Assembly: GCF_037038585.1 (NCBI RefSeq)
Contig: NC_092523.1
Coordinates: 46,021,501-46,085,500, forward strand
Length of the DNA: 64,000 bases
Reading direction: 5' to 3'
Source of the DNA: Patagioenas fasciata
Lineage: Eukaryota; Chordata; Aves; Columbiformes; Columbidae
Positions 16,001 to 23,695 of this stretch are shown here, piece after piece (position 1 is the first letter of the stretch; each line of letters opens with the position of its first letter). Below the pieces are notes generated by a model, which saw only the letters and a list, made by a program, of their open reading frames with translations, ran no database searches and had not been told where the DNA came from. The translations under genes were made by a program, and so were the position numbers.

Positions 16001-19000
16001 TGTGAAAGTTTCAACACAGATGTTATTTTCTAGAATCAATTGGTTTGAACTCTAGGTAGTTAGTTTTGCAAGCACAGAGTTTTCAGCTTCTCTTCAAATT
16101 TTTCCATCCTCATCAGGCTACACATGGTTTTGTGGGAACTTTTTTTTTTGTGGGAACTACCATACAAACAGAAGGAAGATGAAGACTGTAGTTGACTAAT
16201 CTTGCCATCTCATTTTGCAAAACCAGTTCTTTCATATACCTTTATGCGGAAAAGCTAATTTATCCTGAAGTCTTGTGATGAAGCATTTTAATGCATTTTT
16301 AATATGATATTTGAGCTCTCATTCCTTTTCTTGGCAATATATTTGAAAGTGTCACAGTTAGAGCATCTAACCTCGCCTAAATTCAGATTTAGGAGCCCAT
16401 GGGAAAAGCCTGTATTCATTTAATCAAACATGAAGGGATACTGTTGGGAAACACAGGATAAATGACCATGTACATATTCCCTGCTGACAACATGGCCCTA
16501 GTTACTACATATTGTCCTGAAGCTGTTTCAAGAGGACATCCCTGTTAATTCTTTTTTGTTATACAATTAAGCCTTTAGAGCTGCTGAATGGAGTGATCAG
16601 AATTTCACATGCATTGGCTGTTCAGCTCAGCCACATGCAACACCTGTTGCAGAAGAGCTCACATTTCATCATTATAGAAGCTCCCTTTAAAAATGTGTAA
16701 CCACACCTGTAAATAATGTCCATCACAGAAAACTTACTAGAGAAGACAGACCTTCAGAAGACTTGGATTTTTTTTTTTGTATTAATGTGGGTAATCTCTC
16801 TGTTTTGACATAGATAGTAATTCCATACACATTAATGACTATCACGTTCACACACGACTATATCACCCAGCAGTACAAATTTGGTCTTGATCAGACATGA
16901 GAACACAATGGCAAGTATGTGAGAATGGCCAGGCCTGACAGCTTTTAGTTTATGTCAGCTGACATTTACACTGGCTGCAGAGGAACTGAAGATATCTAAT
17001 GTAAAAGGAATCCTGAGAACCATCTTTTCAAGCCATTTCAATTGTGGCCACACAATCTGAAATAGCCCTGACAAAATAAGGGATTTGAGAGAGGTTTTCT
17101 CTTAAGCAGGAAAGGGACAACTCAAAAGTGTCTTCTGACCAAAGATGTAGTTAACAGCTCTAAGTAACAGTTTACTTACTAAGAAAATAACTGTTTGCAG
17201 AACTAGCGGAGTGTTGATCAAAGAAGCATGCCTCTGTGTATTCCAGGTTCTAAGTCTCTCCTTCCAAGGACTGAAGGAGTGAACTACAATGCAAAGCCCA
17301 CATTCTGCTTGCAACTGACAGTAAGCAAATTAAATTATTATCCTGAACCATCTTCACTTTCCACTAAGAAAAATCTGCTAATGCAGAATTCAGCAACTGC
17401 ACGACTCTCCCCAGTGGTGCTCACTCCTCCTCTCTCATCCAGCTTCATTAAATCCCTCTAATGCTTCCAGGGTTCATCACAAAAAAACTGTCTGCAAGAC
17501 CAAATTCTCAATTCTGTGAGTGGTAGCCAGAGAAAAACTAAGGAGAAATGAGGTTTTGAGACTTTGCATTAAGAAAATTAATGAAGACTCCATTAATGAA
17601 GATGATCTTTCATTGATCATATGCCAGCTTGCTTCACCTTATTTTGAATTCAACTTATTTGGGATCAGCAATGTTCGTTCAGAAATACGTGGGTCTGAAT
17701 TGTTCCAGGTTTTAAGCATTTTAATTCTAGTTCTTTAGCAAAACCAAGCCATATTTCCATTGAGCTGACAAAACTGATGTTCAGTAAAATTTCAGAACAT
17801 ATACTATAATTTTTCCATGAGCTTGATGCCTCATGTTTACAAAAAAAAAAAAAAATCCATTGTTTAGTTATTTTAGTTATGCTCTGTTTTAAAAGTGGGA
17901 GAAAAAAAACCCACAACTTGGAGTCTAACTTTCCCAAGAATTCTATTCTGGGACATTTAAAAACAAAACCAGTGTATATCTTTTTCAGAAAGATCGTGGT
18001 GTCACAAGAATGTTGAAAAATTAGTGAAACAGCAGAAACAGACACTTGAAGCCATCATTCTGACTCAGTTAACATTAAGTGATGGCAATGAAAACACGAC
18101 TCTCATAGAAGCACCAAACTCAACTATTTGGTCTCCCATAATCTATATTTAAGAACTTCACTCAAAGTCACTTTTGAGTGAAGAGGCTACAGAAGGCAAT
18201 AGTCTTCGTGCTTCAGCTGGAGAATACCCTTTCAATTCACTATTTAACTTTTCTGAATGTACTTCTCTTTTTTGAAGAATGTCAGTTCTATGTTTTCTTT
18301 TCACTTCTATCAATATTAAGTACTAATTCACCCACTGGCCTTTGAGAATCAATCAGCAATCACAACCCATGCTGATTCACAGCTGCTGCGGTGACTTAAG
18401 GGAGAATAAAATAGCAATATGTGTTCAGATCAACACGGGAAAAAAAAAAAAAAAGCTTAGATGTCAAATTTTGTATTGAACTACCCAGAACCCTTTCTGC
18501 TTCACAGAAATGCTTACATTGTTGCAAATTCAACCACACTAACAGTGCAAAGTTCCTCTCATGTTTTTTAAAACAATCAAAGACCCTTGGACATTTACTA
18601 CTACAGTTTAATCATCGGTGATTCAATTGATTCAACCCAGCATGCCACAGCGCTGGTGTATTTCTTCCTATTGTTTCCTAAATGATTAACACTTCTAACA
18701 AAGCCTTTGCAAGAAGTCTGTATTTGCTTACATAAGGTAAAACACCTAACCTCTTCCACAACACTACTGCAAATGCACCACAGGAACCTAAAGCACCAAA
18801 ACTAACAAGCCTTTAGTGGCTACCAGTTGACCCTGTACTATCCCCTAAACCAGCACAACCACAATAACCTGTTCCGGTGTGATATATAGGGGTTTGTTTG
18901 GTGGTTTCTAAACTCCAGGATACAGAAGTTTGTAAGATAAATCCTGCTAAATAAATATCCTGTTGCAAACACTTTTGCATAAGGAACTATGGCAGTTGTT

Positions 19001-21551
19001 GCATATATTGGTTCTTTCTTGCAGATGATGTTACATTCTTTTGTTCGGGTTGTGTTGTGGCACAGTTTCCTTCCAGAAATGCATCTTCTCTGTGAATTAA
19101 TAGGAGAGCCTACTTGTTGGGCTGCTACGAGACAGAAATGTTTCTCAGCTGAAAGACAGAAACAGGATGTAGCAGCTTCCTGAATTTTCACAGCTGACCT
19201 TTAGCAAAATATTTCATATCTTTCTATTAAATTTCTCCAAAATGTTAAATAAGTAATACTCCTCACAGGCTTTAGTTAACCTCAGTATTCTATTAGGTGT
19301 GTGTAAAATCGTAGAGATAGGATGCATCAGGAATTATGACTGGGTTCTGACAGTCTGCAACATGACCTTGTACTAGAAGGTGAAACTTTGTATATTCTCA
19401 GACAGATTAGTTTTAAATACAAACTCTGTTCACTGGGTAATCTGGACAAAAGCGGACCATAATACTCATAAGCGTGTTGGCAAGGGCTGGCATGCCAGGA
19501 AAGAGTGAACATTATACTTTATACAGATTGTATTACAATTTTCACAGAAAATGATTTATAACTTTTTTTTTTTCACTAAGTCTCTTGACTTAGATGTGTC
19601 ACATAAAACCAGCATCAAACCGTAAGAATTTAAAATAGGTCAGTGTGTTTAAATAAGATATGTAAGCAAAAGAAATGTATATAGCTCACTTAACTTACAG
19701 CCCAAAACTATGTGGCATTCACTGAAGATTCATCTACGCAATCCATAGAACCGCATTTGCAAAATATAATTTATAGACTGTTGGGGATCACAGGAACAGT
19801 GAATGTCTGCCGAACCAGAACTTTGGACTCTCCACCTCTGGTGATTTTAAAGACTCAGGCAGATGGAAGTCATAGCTGAGTTCTCATCTAGTGCCAGTGA
19901 CTGTCCTGGCTGGAACAGAGACTGGACTAGCTGACCTCCAGAGGTCCTCAAACCAACATTTATGTGATGCTCTGATTTCATGGTACTGTGTAAGGTTACC
20001 ACAATTTTAATGACCACATTGATAAAAAAAAGTGCCATGGTCACAGAAATCTCAGAGTTAAGAGCAGTCCTTTCACTCAGAAAACTGTATTAGGACAATG
20101 ACAACACAGCTACATATTAAAGCTGGCCCAAAATAAATGGAGAGAGGAGTACAGAAGAAGGTGTCCATCTGAAAGAAGACTCTTTTCTCCAAGTTGGATT
20201 ATCTACCTGTCCCTTAAAACATGATATTAACAGATGACATTAACCATTTCTTCTAATCATGTAGCTACACAAAGCCTTACAATGCAAGTTTAAAACTCCA
20301 AGCATTTCTGTATTTTTAAAAATATTTCTAGTAGTTTTTCCTAAGTATCAATACTACCATATGTATGGTAAATTTTCTTTGCACTACTCATCTCAAATTT
20401 CTTATGCAATCCCACGATTCATCAAAAGTTTAAGTGAAGACAGTCTTCTCCTTGGAAAAACGCCTGACAAGCAAGGGTTGGACACAAGAAATCACGTTCA
20501 ATAGAAGCAAAAAATCATTCTTACACGTACATGAAGTTATACTTCTACATAGCAGAAGCTTTTAAAATATCAAGCTGCACACATTACCAAAATCTCACAC
20601 TCATTTTAGATGGAGTTTACCAGCTAAAAACTCGATGTCAGTTCATTCAGGAATGCAAAGAAATGTAGCTGTTGCACGGTTCACCTGGTGACCTGACTCA
20701 AGGAAGGGCCTCCGGGGTTTCCGGCACATTTTGGACACTTCTGTCACATACTTTGCACAACCGAGGGAACCGCGGGGATCAATGTCATCTCCGCTGCGGC
20801 TCCTGGATACCGGTAAAGAAGGCACAAGGTGGGACTGTGCGGCGTAAAGAAAGGCCTCGAGAGGGACGAAATGCGGCAACAACAACCGCGCCGTGCCGGT
20901 ATTGTCGCGGCTGACAGCCACCTCCGGGGGCCCGCTGCTGGGCGTTTATATAGACCTGCCGGTACCCGAGAGCCGCGCGGGGCGTCACACGGGGCGTCAC
21001 ACGGGGCGCCCACGGGCCCCGGCCGGCCTGACAGGTACCCCCGCCGGCCCAGCCCGGCCCCGCCACGGGGCGGAGGGAGACGCACACGGACCCGCGCACG
21101 GGAACACGCACACGGGAACGCGCACACGGGAACGCGCACGGGCACGCGCACACTCACTTGATGTCCTCCCAAACGGCGGGGCCGTAGTTGCGGATGACGA
21201 GCAGCTCCAGGGCGTGATTGACGAAGCCGTACTGCGGGGCAAGCCGAGGCGGCAGCGCGGTCAGGCACCCGGCGGGGGAGCCGCTTCCGCCGCCCCGCAG
21301 CATCACATCCCACCCGTCCCACCCCGGTGCCGGTCACCCGGCAGGACGCGACCCCTCCGAAACCCACCCCGCTCCTCCCAGCTCCCCCCAAAACAAAGGG
21401 CTGGGGGTCGGCTCCCCTCACGGCTCCCTCTTCCCCAAGCGGATTCAGCCTCTTCCCTCCCACCATGGGCCCGGGCAGACCAGGCCAGGCCAAACGTCTC
21501 CGTCAGCCCCGCTCTCCCGGGTAGGGAAGGTGGCCCGGCGGAGCTCACCAT
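3979..21551 (-). CDS. GUCY1B1: Guanylate cyclase soluble subunit beta-1, first four coding exons (partial)
   Basis: Beta-1 subunit of soluble guanylate cyclase; its N-terminal H-NOX domain binds the heme that senses NO. Joining 21551-21549, 21231-21158, 5054-4954 and 4097-3979 gives 297 nt, 99 codons, starting [19 protein letters not shown] and ending [11 protein letters not shown]. Phases agree at every junction and introns are GT-AG. In the family the proximal heme ligand is His105, six residues past this point, so it must lie in exon 5 beyond the left edge; I found no exon 5 in 1-3978. The start codon stands alone at the end of exon 1 in a good Kozak context (GCACCATG). The promoter is the CpG island at 20.7-22.05 kb. 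GUCY1A1 lies upstream in the same orientation. Confidence 0.95.
4098..4953 (-). other. GUCY1B1: GUCY1B1 intron 3
   Basis: 856 bp, AT-rich. It includes a short T8 G7 run near 4883-4898. Nothing else recognised. Confidence 0.9.
4954..5054 (-). CDS. GUCY1B1: GUCY1B1 coding exon 3
   Basis: 101 nt: G completing Lys, then [20 protein letters not shown] and [13 protein letters not shown], ending on the first base of an Asn codon. The acceptor is TTTTTAG|G and the donor is CCTTA|GTAAGT. This is part of the H-NOX heme domain and is nearly identical to the mammalian sequence as I recall it. Confidence 0.96.
5967..6010 (+). mobile_element. Short CR1 tail fragment
   Basis: ATCTCCAGAGGTCCCTTGCA followed by ACCTCAACCATTCTGTGATT is the last ~45 bp of a CR1 3' end. 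The 5' part is missing. Confidence 0.75.
7019..7037. repeat. (ATTA)n microsatellite
   Basis: About 4.5 uninterrupted tetranucleotide units in GUCY1B1 intron 2. Confidence 0.85.
12719..13386 (+). mobile_element. Solo LTR of an ERVL-like element, copy 1
   Basis: 668 bp starting TGTCCTGG and ending CTCGACA, flanked by a perfect 5-bp target duplication AATCC (12714-12718 and 13387-13391). It has a TATA box (TATAAAAG, 12953-12960) and an AGTAAAACATTTTTAA tail region near 13208, typical of an LTR promoter and polyadenylation region. It shares its whole length with copies at 43915 and 48319. No internal viral genes are present. Five-bp duplications suit ERV-L type elements. It lies in GUCY1B1 intron 2, antisense to the gene. 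Confidence 0.9.
19820..19980 (+). mobile_element. Diverged CR1 3' fragment
   Basis: Sequence around TTTGGACTCTCCACCTCTGG, TTTTAAAGACTCAGG and GGACTAGCTGACCTCCAGAG follows the order of blocks at CR1 3' ends, ending in a degraded ATGTGATGCTCTGATT tail. Boundaries are approximate. Confidence 0.7.
20945..20952 (-). promoter_or_regulatory. Isolated TATATAAA element
   Basis: TATATAAA on the minus strand, the only AT-rich octamer in this part of the CpG island. It lies within GUCY1B1 intron 2, about 205 bp downstream of exon 2. If used it would drive a transcript lacking exons 1-2. Role unknown. Confidence 0.25.
20979..21014. repeat. 12-bp GC-rich tandem repeat, 3 copies
   Basis: Units GGGGCGTCACAC at 20979-20990 and 20991-21002 and a diverged third unit at 21003-21014. 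Two units contain CGTCA (TGACG on the minus strand), a CREB/ATF half-site. Confidence 0.75.
21100..21153. repeat. 14-bp alternating purine-pyrimidine minisatellite
   Basis: Units of GGGAACGCGCACAC type at 21100-21113, 21114-21127, 21128-21139 (2 bp short) and 21140-21153. The array ends about 4 bp inside intron 2 of GUCY1B1, next to the exon 2 donor (21157-21152). Most of each unit is GC/AC alternation. Confidence 0.85.
21158..21231 (-). CDS. GUCY1B1: GUCY1B1 coding exon 2
   Basis: 74 nt encoding [24 protein letters not shown] plus AA of a Lys codon. The acceptor is CCGCAG|TAC and the donor is TCAA|GTGAGT. This is the first helix of the H-NOX domain. Position 19 of the protein is Pro-Ala (GPA) where mammals have GPE. 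A tandem repeat starts about 4 bp into the following intron. Confidence 0.96.
21232..21548 (-). other. GUCY1B1: GUCY1B1 intron 1
   Basis: A short GC-rich intron of 317 bp, donor GTGAGC and acceptor GCCCCGCAG. It lies wholly inside the CpG island. Several long open frames cross it on both strands because stop codons are rare in such DNA; none has other support. Confidence 0.85.
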
Positions 21552-21640
21552 GGTGCCGCTGCCGCCGCCAAAGCCGCGGAGCAGATCAGTCCCGATCGCC
21601 CCACCGCCTCCCCCGGCCGCCACCGCCCCGAATGGCATCC
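21549..21640 (-). CDS. GUCY1B1: GUCY1B1 exon 1: 5'UTR plus the ATG codon only
   Basis: The minus-strand sequence GGCACCATG|GTGAGC puts the start codon (21549-21551) directly against a strong 5' splice site. The next exon begins TAC GGC TTC, so ATG joins TAC to give MYG as in the family. Only the 3 nt at 21549-21551 are coding. The 5' end at 21640 is a guess placed just below the CCAAT boxes. Confidence 0.8.
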
Positions 21641-21648
21641 GCCGGCAA

Positions 21649-21684
21649 CCAATGGCGAGCGCGGCCGCTGCTACAGTATCCAAT
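21649..21684 (+). promoter_or_regulatory. Pair of CCAAT boxes, 31 bp apart
   Basis: CCAATGGCG occurs at 21649-21657 and again at 21680-21688. Same-strand CCAAT boxes about three helical turns apart are a typical NF-Y arrangement in divergent promoters. They lie about 100 bp upstream of the GUCY1B1 ATG on one side and about 390 bp before the plus-strand candidate ATG on the other. Confidence 0.6.
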
Positions 21685-22073
21685 GGCGCGAGCGGCCGCC
21701 ATGCTCTCCTCTAATCAGAGGCGGAGGCGGGACTGCGGGTGGCTGAGGGATGCGGCGGGGTGAAGGGGCTGGTCGCGCGGGCCGCGGGTGGCCGCCGCCC
21801 CGGAGCTGGTCGCTGTCCCGCAGCGGCCGCGGGCGCCATCGCCCGTGCCCAGCGGGGAGCTGGAGGTAGCGGGCTGGGCCGGCCGCCCCGGTAGCTTGGT
21901 GCGTTCTCTGTGCGCACTGCCAGGTCTGCGGCTCCCCCTGCGCCCCCTCAGGTGCTCAGGCGGCGGTCGGCGGGATAACAGCATTTGCTGTCGCCCCAGG
22001 CTGGCGTGTGCGGGGGAGAGAAGGAGGGGCAGGCCGAGGAAATAGGAACATTCCGCACGGGTTTCATACCCCC

Positions 22074-22224
22074 ATGCTCACCTCAGCGAGGAACCCCTCG
22101 AACCTCTGTCGTACAGTTTCCTGCATATCAAAAAGGACTTTCCAAATGTTTTTCTCCAGCTGGAGTTGCTGGGACTTGCCAGATGCTGAGAAGATTAATC
22201 AAAGTGCCCGGCAGGTTCCTGGAG
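22074..22224 (+). CDS. Unrecognised gene candidate, exon 1 coding part
   Basis: An ATG at 22074 opens 50 codons ending in ARQVPG plus one base, at donor GGAG|GTAGGG. The preceding 300 nt are CpG-island leader. The peptide is basic and hydroxylated at its start and contains a Trp-rich stretch (FFSSWSCWDLP). Alone this could be chance; it is favoured because the next segment continues in the required phase. Confidence 0.45.
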
Positions 22225-23695
22225 GTAGGGCTGTAGGGCTATGTCTGCTCTGCTGCCAGTGCCCTTTGCAGTGGTTGCCTTTGCAGGAACAGAGCTATGT
22301 CCTCAGTTGCAACCGCTTAGCTTTTAGTGTCCTCGAAAAAGTGAAGAATCTGAGGGGCAAAGTGATCACAGACATTTCTGTTTCTGTGCATTCATTTTGC
22401 AAAGGCTAGTGAAGTTAAAGGCATAATAATGAGTGCTTTCAGTAACTTTGTTTGATGGTGTTAAGTCCTTGTCAGTAGCCAACATGAATAAACACTGCAT
22501 TGTATCAGTAAGCTGCTGCACATGGGTTCTAGAAGGGTTCTCCAAGTAAGGTATGACCCTTAAAACAGGACTTCTTCAGCACAGGATTACTGGCAACATG
22601 CCAGGGACTTTCCAGAAATAACATGCTGTCATCATATGTTATCATATACGTGTAACAAAAAATATGTTGCAATACTTGAAAAATACATTTAGTTTAAAGC
22701 CCTTTGTGCCACCTAAAGACCTGGCCTCAGCGTATGCAATAAAAATCCTGGGGAGAGTACTGATTTTTTTTGTTTGCTTAAAAAGAATCAAAATACATCC
22801 AAGAGATAAACGGATTACCTAAAAGGATTATAGGACAAATGCTTGATGGCTACTATTGTAATAGCTCTTGGGCAGAGACCTTGCTACATGAAATCAATAG
22901 AGCCATAGATGCTAATCAGTTCAGATGGATTCTAGATGTAAGTAAAATTACGGAAGTTCAGAGCTCAGTAAAATAGTGCAATATCGGTTGAAAATTTGAA
23001 CTGTTCACATACTTTATGAAAAAAAAAATGCAGTTTATGGGTTGGGACCTCCCTGTCAGTGAGTTAAATGACAACATTTAGAATCTTTTGAAATCTCATC
23101 TATTGCTCGGTGAACTTTTGAATCTGTGTAAAGATTTCTGTTAAAATTGCTAGTAAGTAGGTAGACAAATTATGGGAGGATAGCCATCAGAAATTAGGCA
23201 AACCTCATATCATAGGCACTCCAAGAACAGTAGAGGGAAACCCTGCTTTTGGGTCACATAGGCATAACAGTACATTCAGATGTTGCGTAGTCTTCATCTT
23301 CACACACCTATAAAATATTTTTGAGGATATAAAATGTGAAAGAAGTCCCGACAGCACATCCCACAGGGTATGCTGCCGGAAGGCTAGGAAACGACAAGAC
23401 TGGGTTGAGAATCAGTGTTAACAACATCCCCATTCTTCACAAGTTTGAAGGGAATCCACTTGCTCAGACTGTATATAGGGTAAACCCTCATGGTCCTAAA
23501 ATGATACTGGAGGGATTACATAGAATTCTTTTTGGATATGGTTTTCAGAAAGTAGATTATCCTGGCAATTTTGTGTACCTGAGTGACACTTCTTCAAAAG
23601 TGCTGATATCTGCAAAGGTCAAAATTGCTTTAGACAACTGTGAAATTGACTTTCTTCTACATCCACTTTTAAAAGTTTGGAAGATGCTGAATTAA
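22074..23695 (+). CDS. Unrecognised divergent gene candidate, 3-4 coding exons
   Basis: Plus-strand segments downstream of the CpG island behave like exons of one gene: 22074-22224 (ATG start, donor GGAG|GTAGGG, phase 1), 22786-22937 (begins in the matching phase, donor GAT|GTAAGT, phase 0) and an open segment ending in TAA at 23695 that needs a phase-1 start. A 25-nt segment at 23034-23058 between AG and GTGAGT supplies exactly that phase change. Joined, they give about 218 codons (227 if the last exon starts at 23343). The N-terminus (MLTSARNPSNLCRTVSCISK) is rich in S, R and K with no acidic residues, like a mitochondrial presequence. The middle contains RIIGQMLDGYY and WAETLLHEINRAID; the end contains YRVNPHGPKMILEGLHRILF. 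I do not recognise the family, and mammals have no annotated gene here that I know of. It could be a gene, a relic or a spliced non-coding RNA. Confidence 0.5.
22225..22785 (+). other. Presumed intron 1 of the unrecognised gene
   Basis: 561 bp between the two compatible splice sites. No repeat or other feature was recognised. Confidence 0.4.
22786..22937 (+). CDS. Unrecognised gene candidate, exon 2
   Basis: Bounded by an acceptor with a T-rich tract (GATTTTTTTTGTTTGC then AAAAAG) and a consensus donor GAT|GTAAGT. Its 152 nt are open in the frame set by exon 1: two bases, then SKYIQEINGLPKRIIGQMLD and GYYCNSSWAETLLHEINRAI up to FRWILD. A stop codon lies immediately before the acceptor in this frame, which supports the exon boundary. 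Confidence 0.55.
22938..23366 (+). other. Presumed intron(s) between exon 2 and the last segment
   Basis: 429 bp with several GT and AG signals, including the 25-nt microexon candidate and an open stretch after CCATCAG at about 23190 (KLGKPHIIGTPRTVEGNPAF) that may be chance. Confidence 0.35.
23034..23058 (+). CDS. Possible 25-nt microexon of the unrecognised gene
   Basis: ATGCAG|TTTATGG ... CTGTCA|GTGAGT encloses 25 nt reading FMGWDLPV plus one base. It converts phase 0 to phase 1, as needed to join exon 2 to the last segment. The acceptor is poor (A-rich upstream), so this is tentative. Confidence 0.25.
23367..23695 (+). CDS. Unrecognised gene candidate, last coding segment
   Basis: An open frame of 110-118 codons ending in TAA at 23693-23695. 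Possible acceptors are at 23341-42, 23353-54 and CCCACAG at 23366, all phase 1; the last has the best consensus. The peptide has a protein-like composition: GYAAGRLGNDKTGLRISVNN, then IPILHKFEGNPLAQ, YGFQKVDYPGNFVYLSD and KVKIALDNCEIDFLLHP. After the stop the same frame stays open to about 23850, so the stop could be recent. Confidence 0.55.

Larger units (their letters stand above)
5055..21157 (-). other. GUCY1B1: GUCY1B1 intron 2, 16.1 kb
   Basis: A long first large intron. It holds a CR1 tail (5967-6010), a full solo LTR (12719-13386), a CR1 fragment (19820-19980), an (ATTA)n run (7019-7037) and homopolymer tracts at 5539-5554 (T), 9505-9519, 12177-12193, 17841-17855 and 18440-18454 (A). 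From 20.7 kb it enters the CpG island. I found no nested gene: open frames up to 126 codons lack splice or family support. Confidence 0.85.
20700..22050. promoter_or_regulatory. CpG island, likely bidirectional promoter
   Basis: Dense CpG and high GC stand out sharply from the AT-rich flanks. The island covers GUCY1B1 exons 1-2 on the minus strand, and its right end leads into a plus-strand candidate gene whose first coding exon is at 22074. It contains paired CCAAT boxes, two tandem repeats and runs of GGCGGGG/CCGCCC-type motifs. No TATA box lies at the expected distance from the GUCY1B1 start. Confidence 0.85.

Noticed and set aside
17665-18045. 126-codon minus-strand open frame
   Set aside because: It crosses a poly(A)/poly(T) run and reads as low-information sequence.
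18838-19191. 117-codon minus-strand open frame in GUCY1B1 intron 2
   Set aside because: Composition looks random and an opposite-strand frame overlaps it; no splice or family support.
20744-21763. Long open frames on both strands in the CpG island (up to 273 codons)
   Set aside because: They are low-complexity R/P/G/A-rich translations of GC-rich repeats and promoter DNA and overlap GUCY1B1 exons in other frames.
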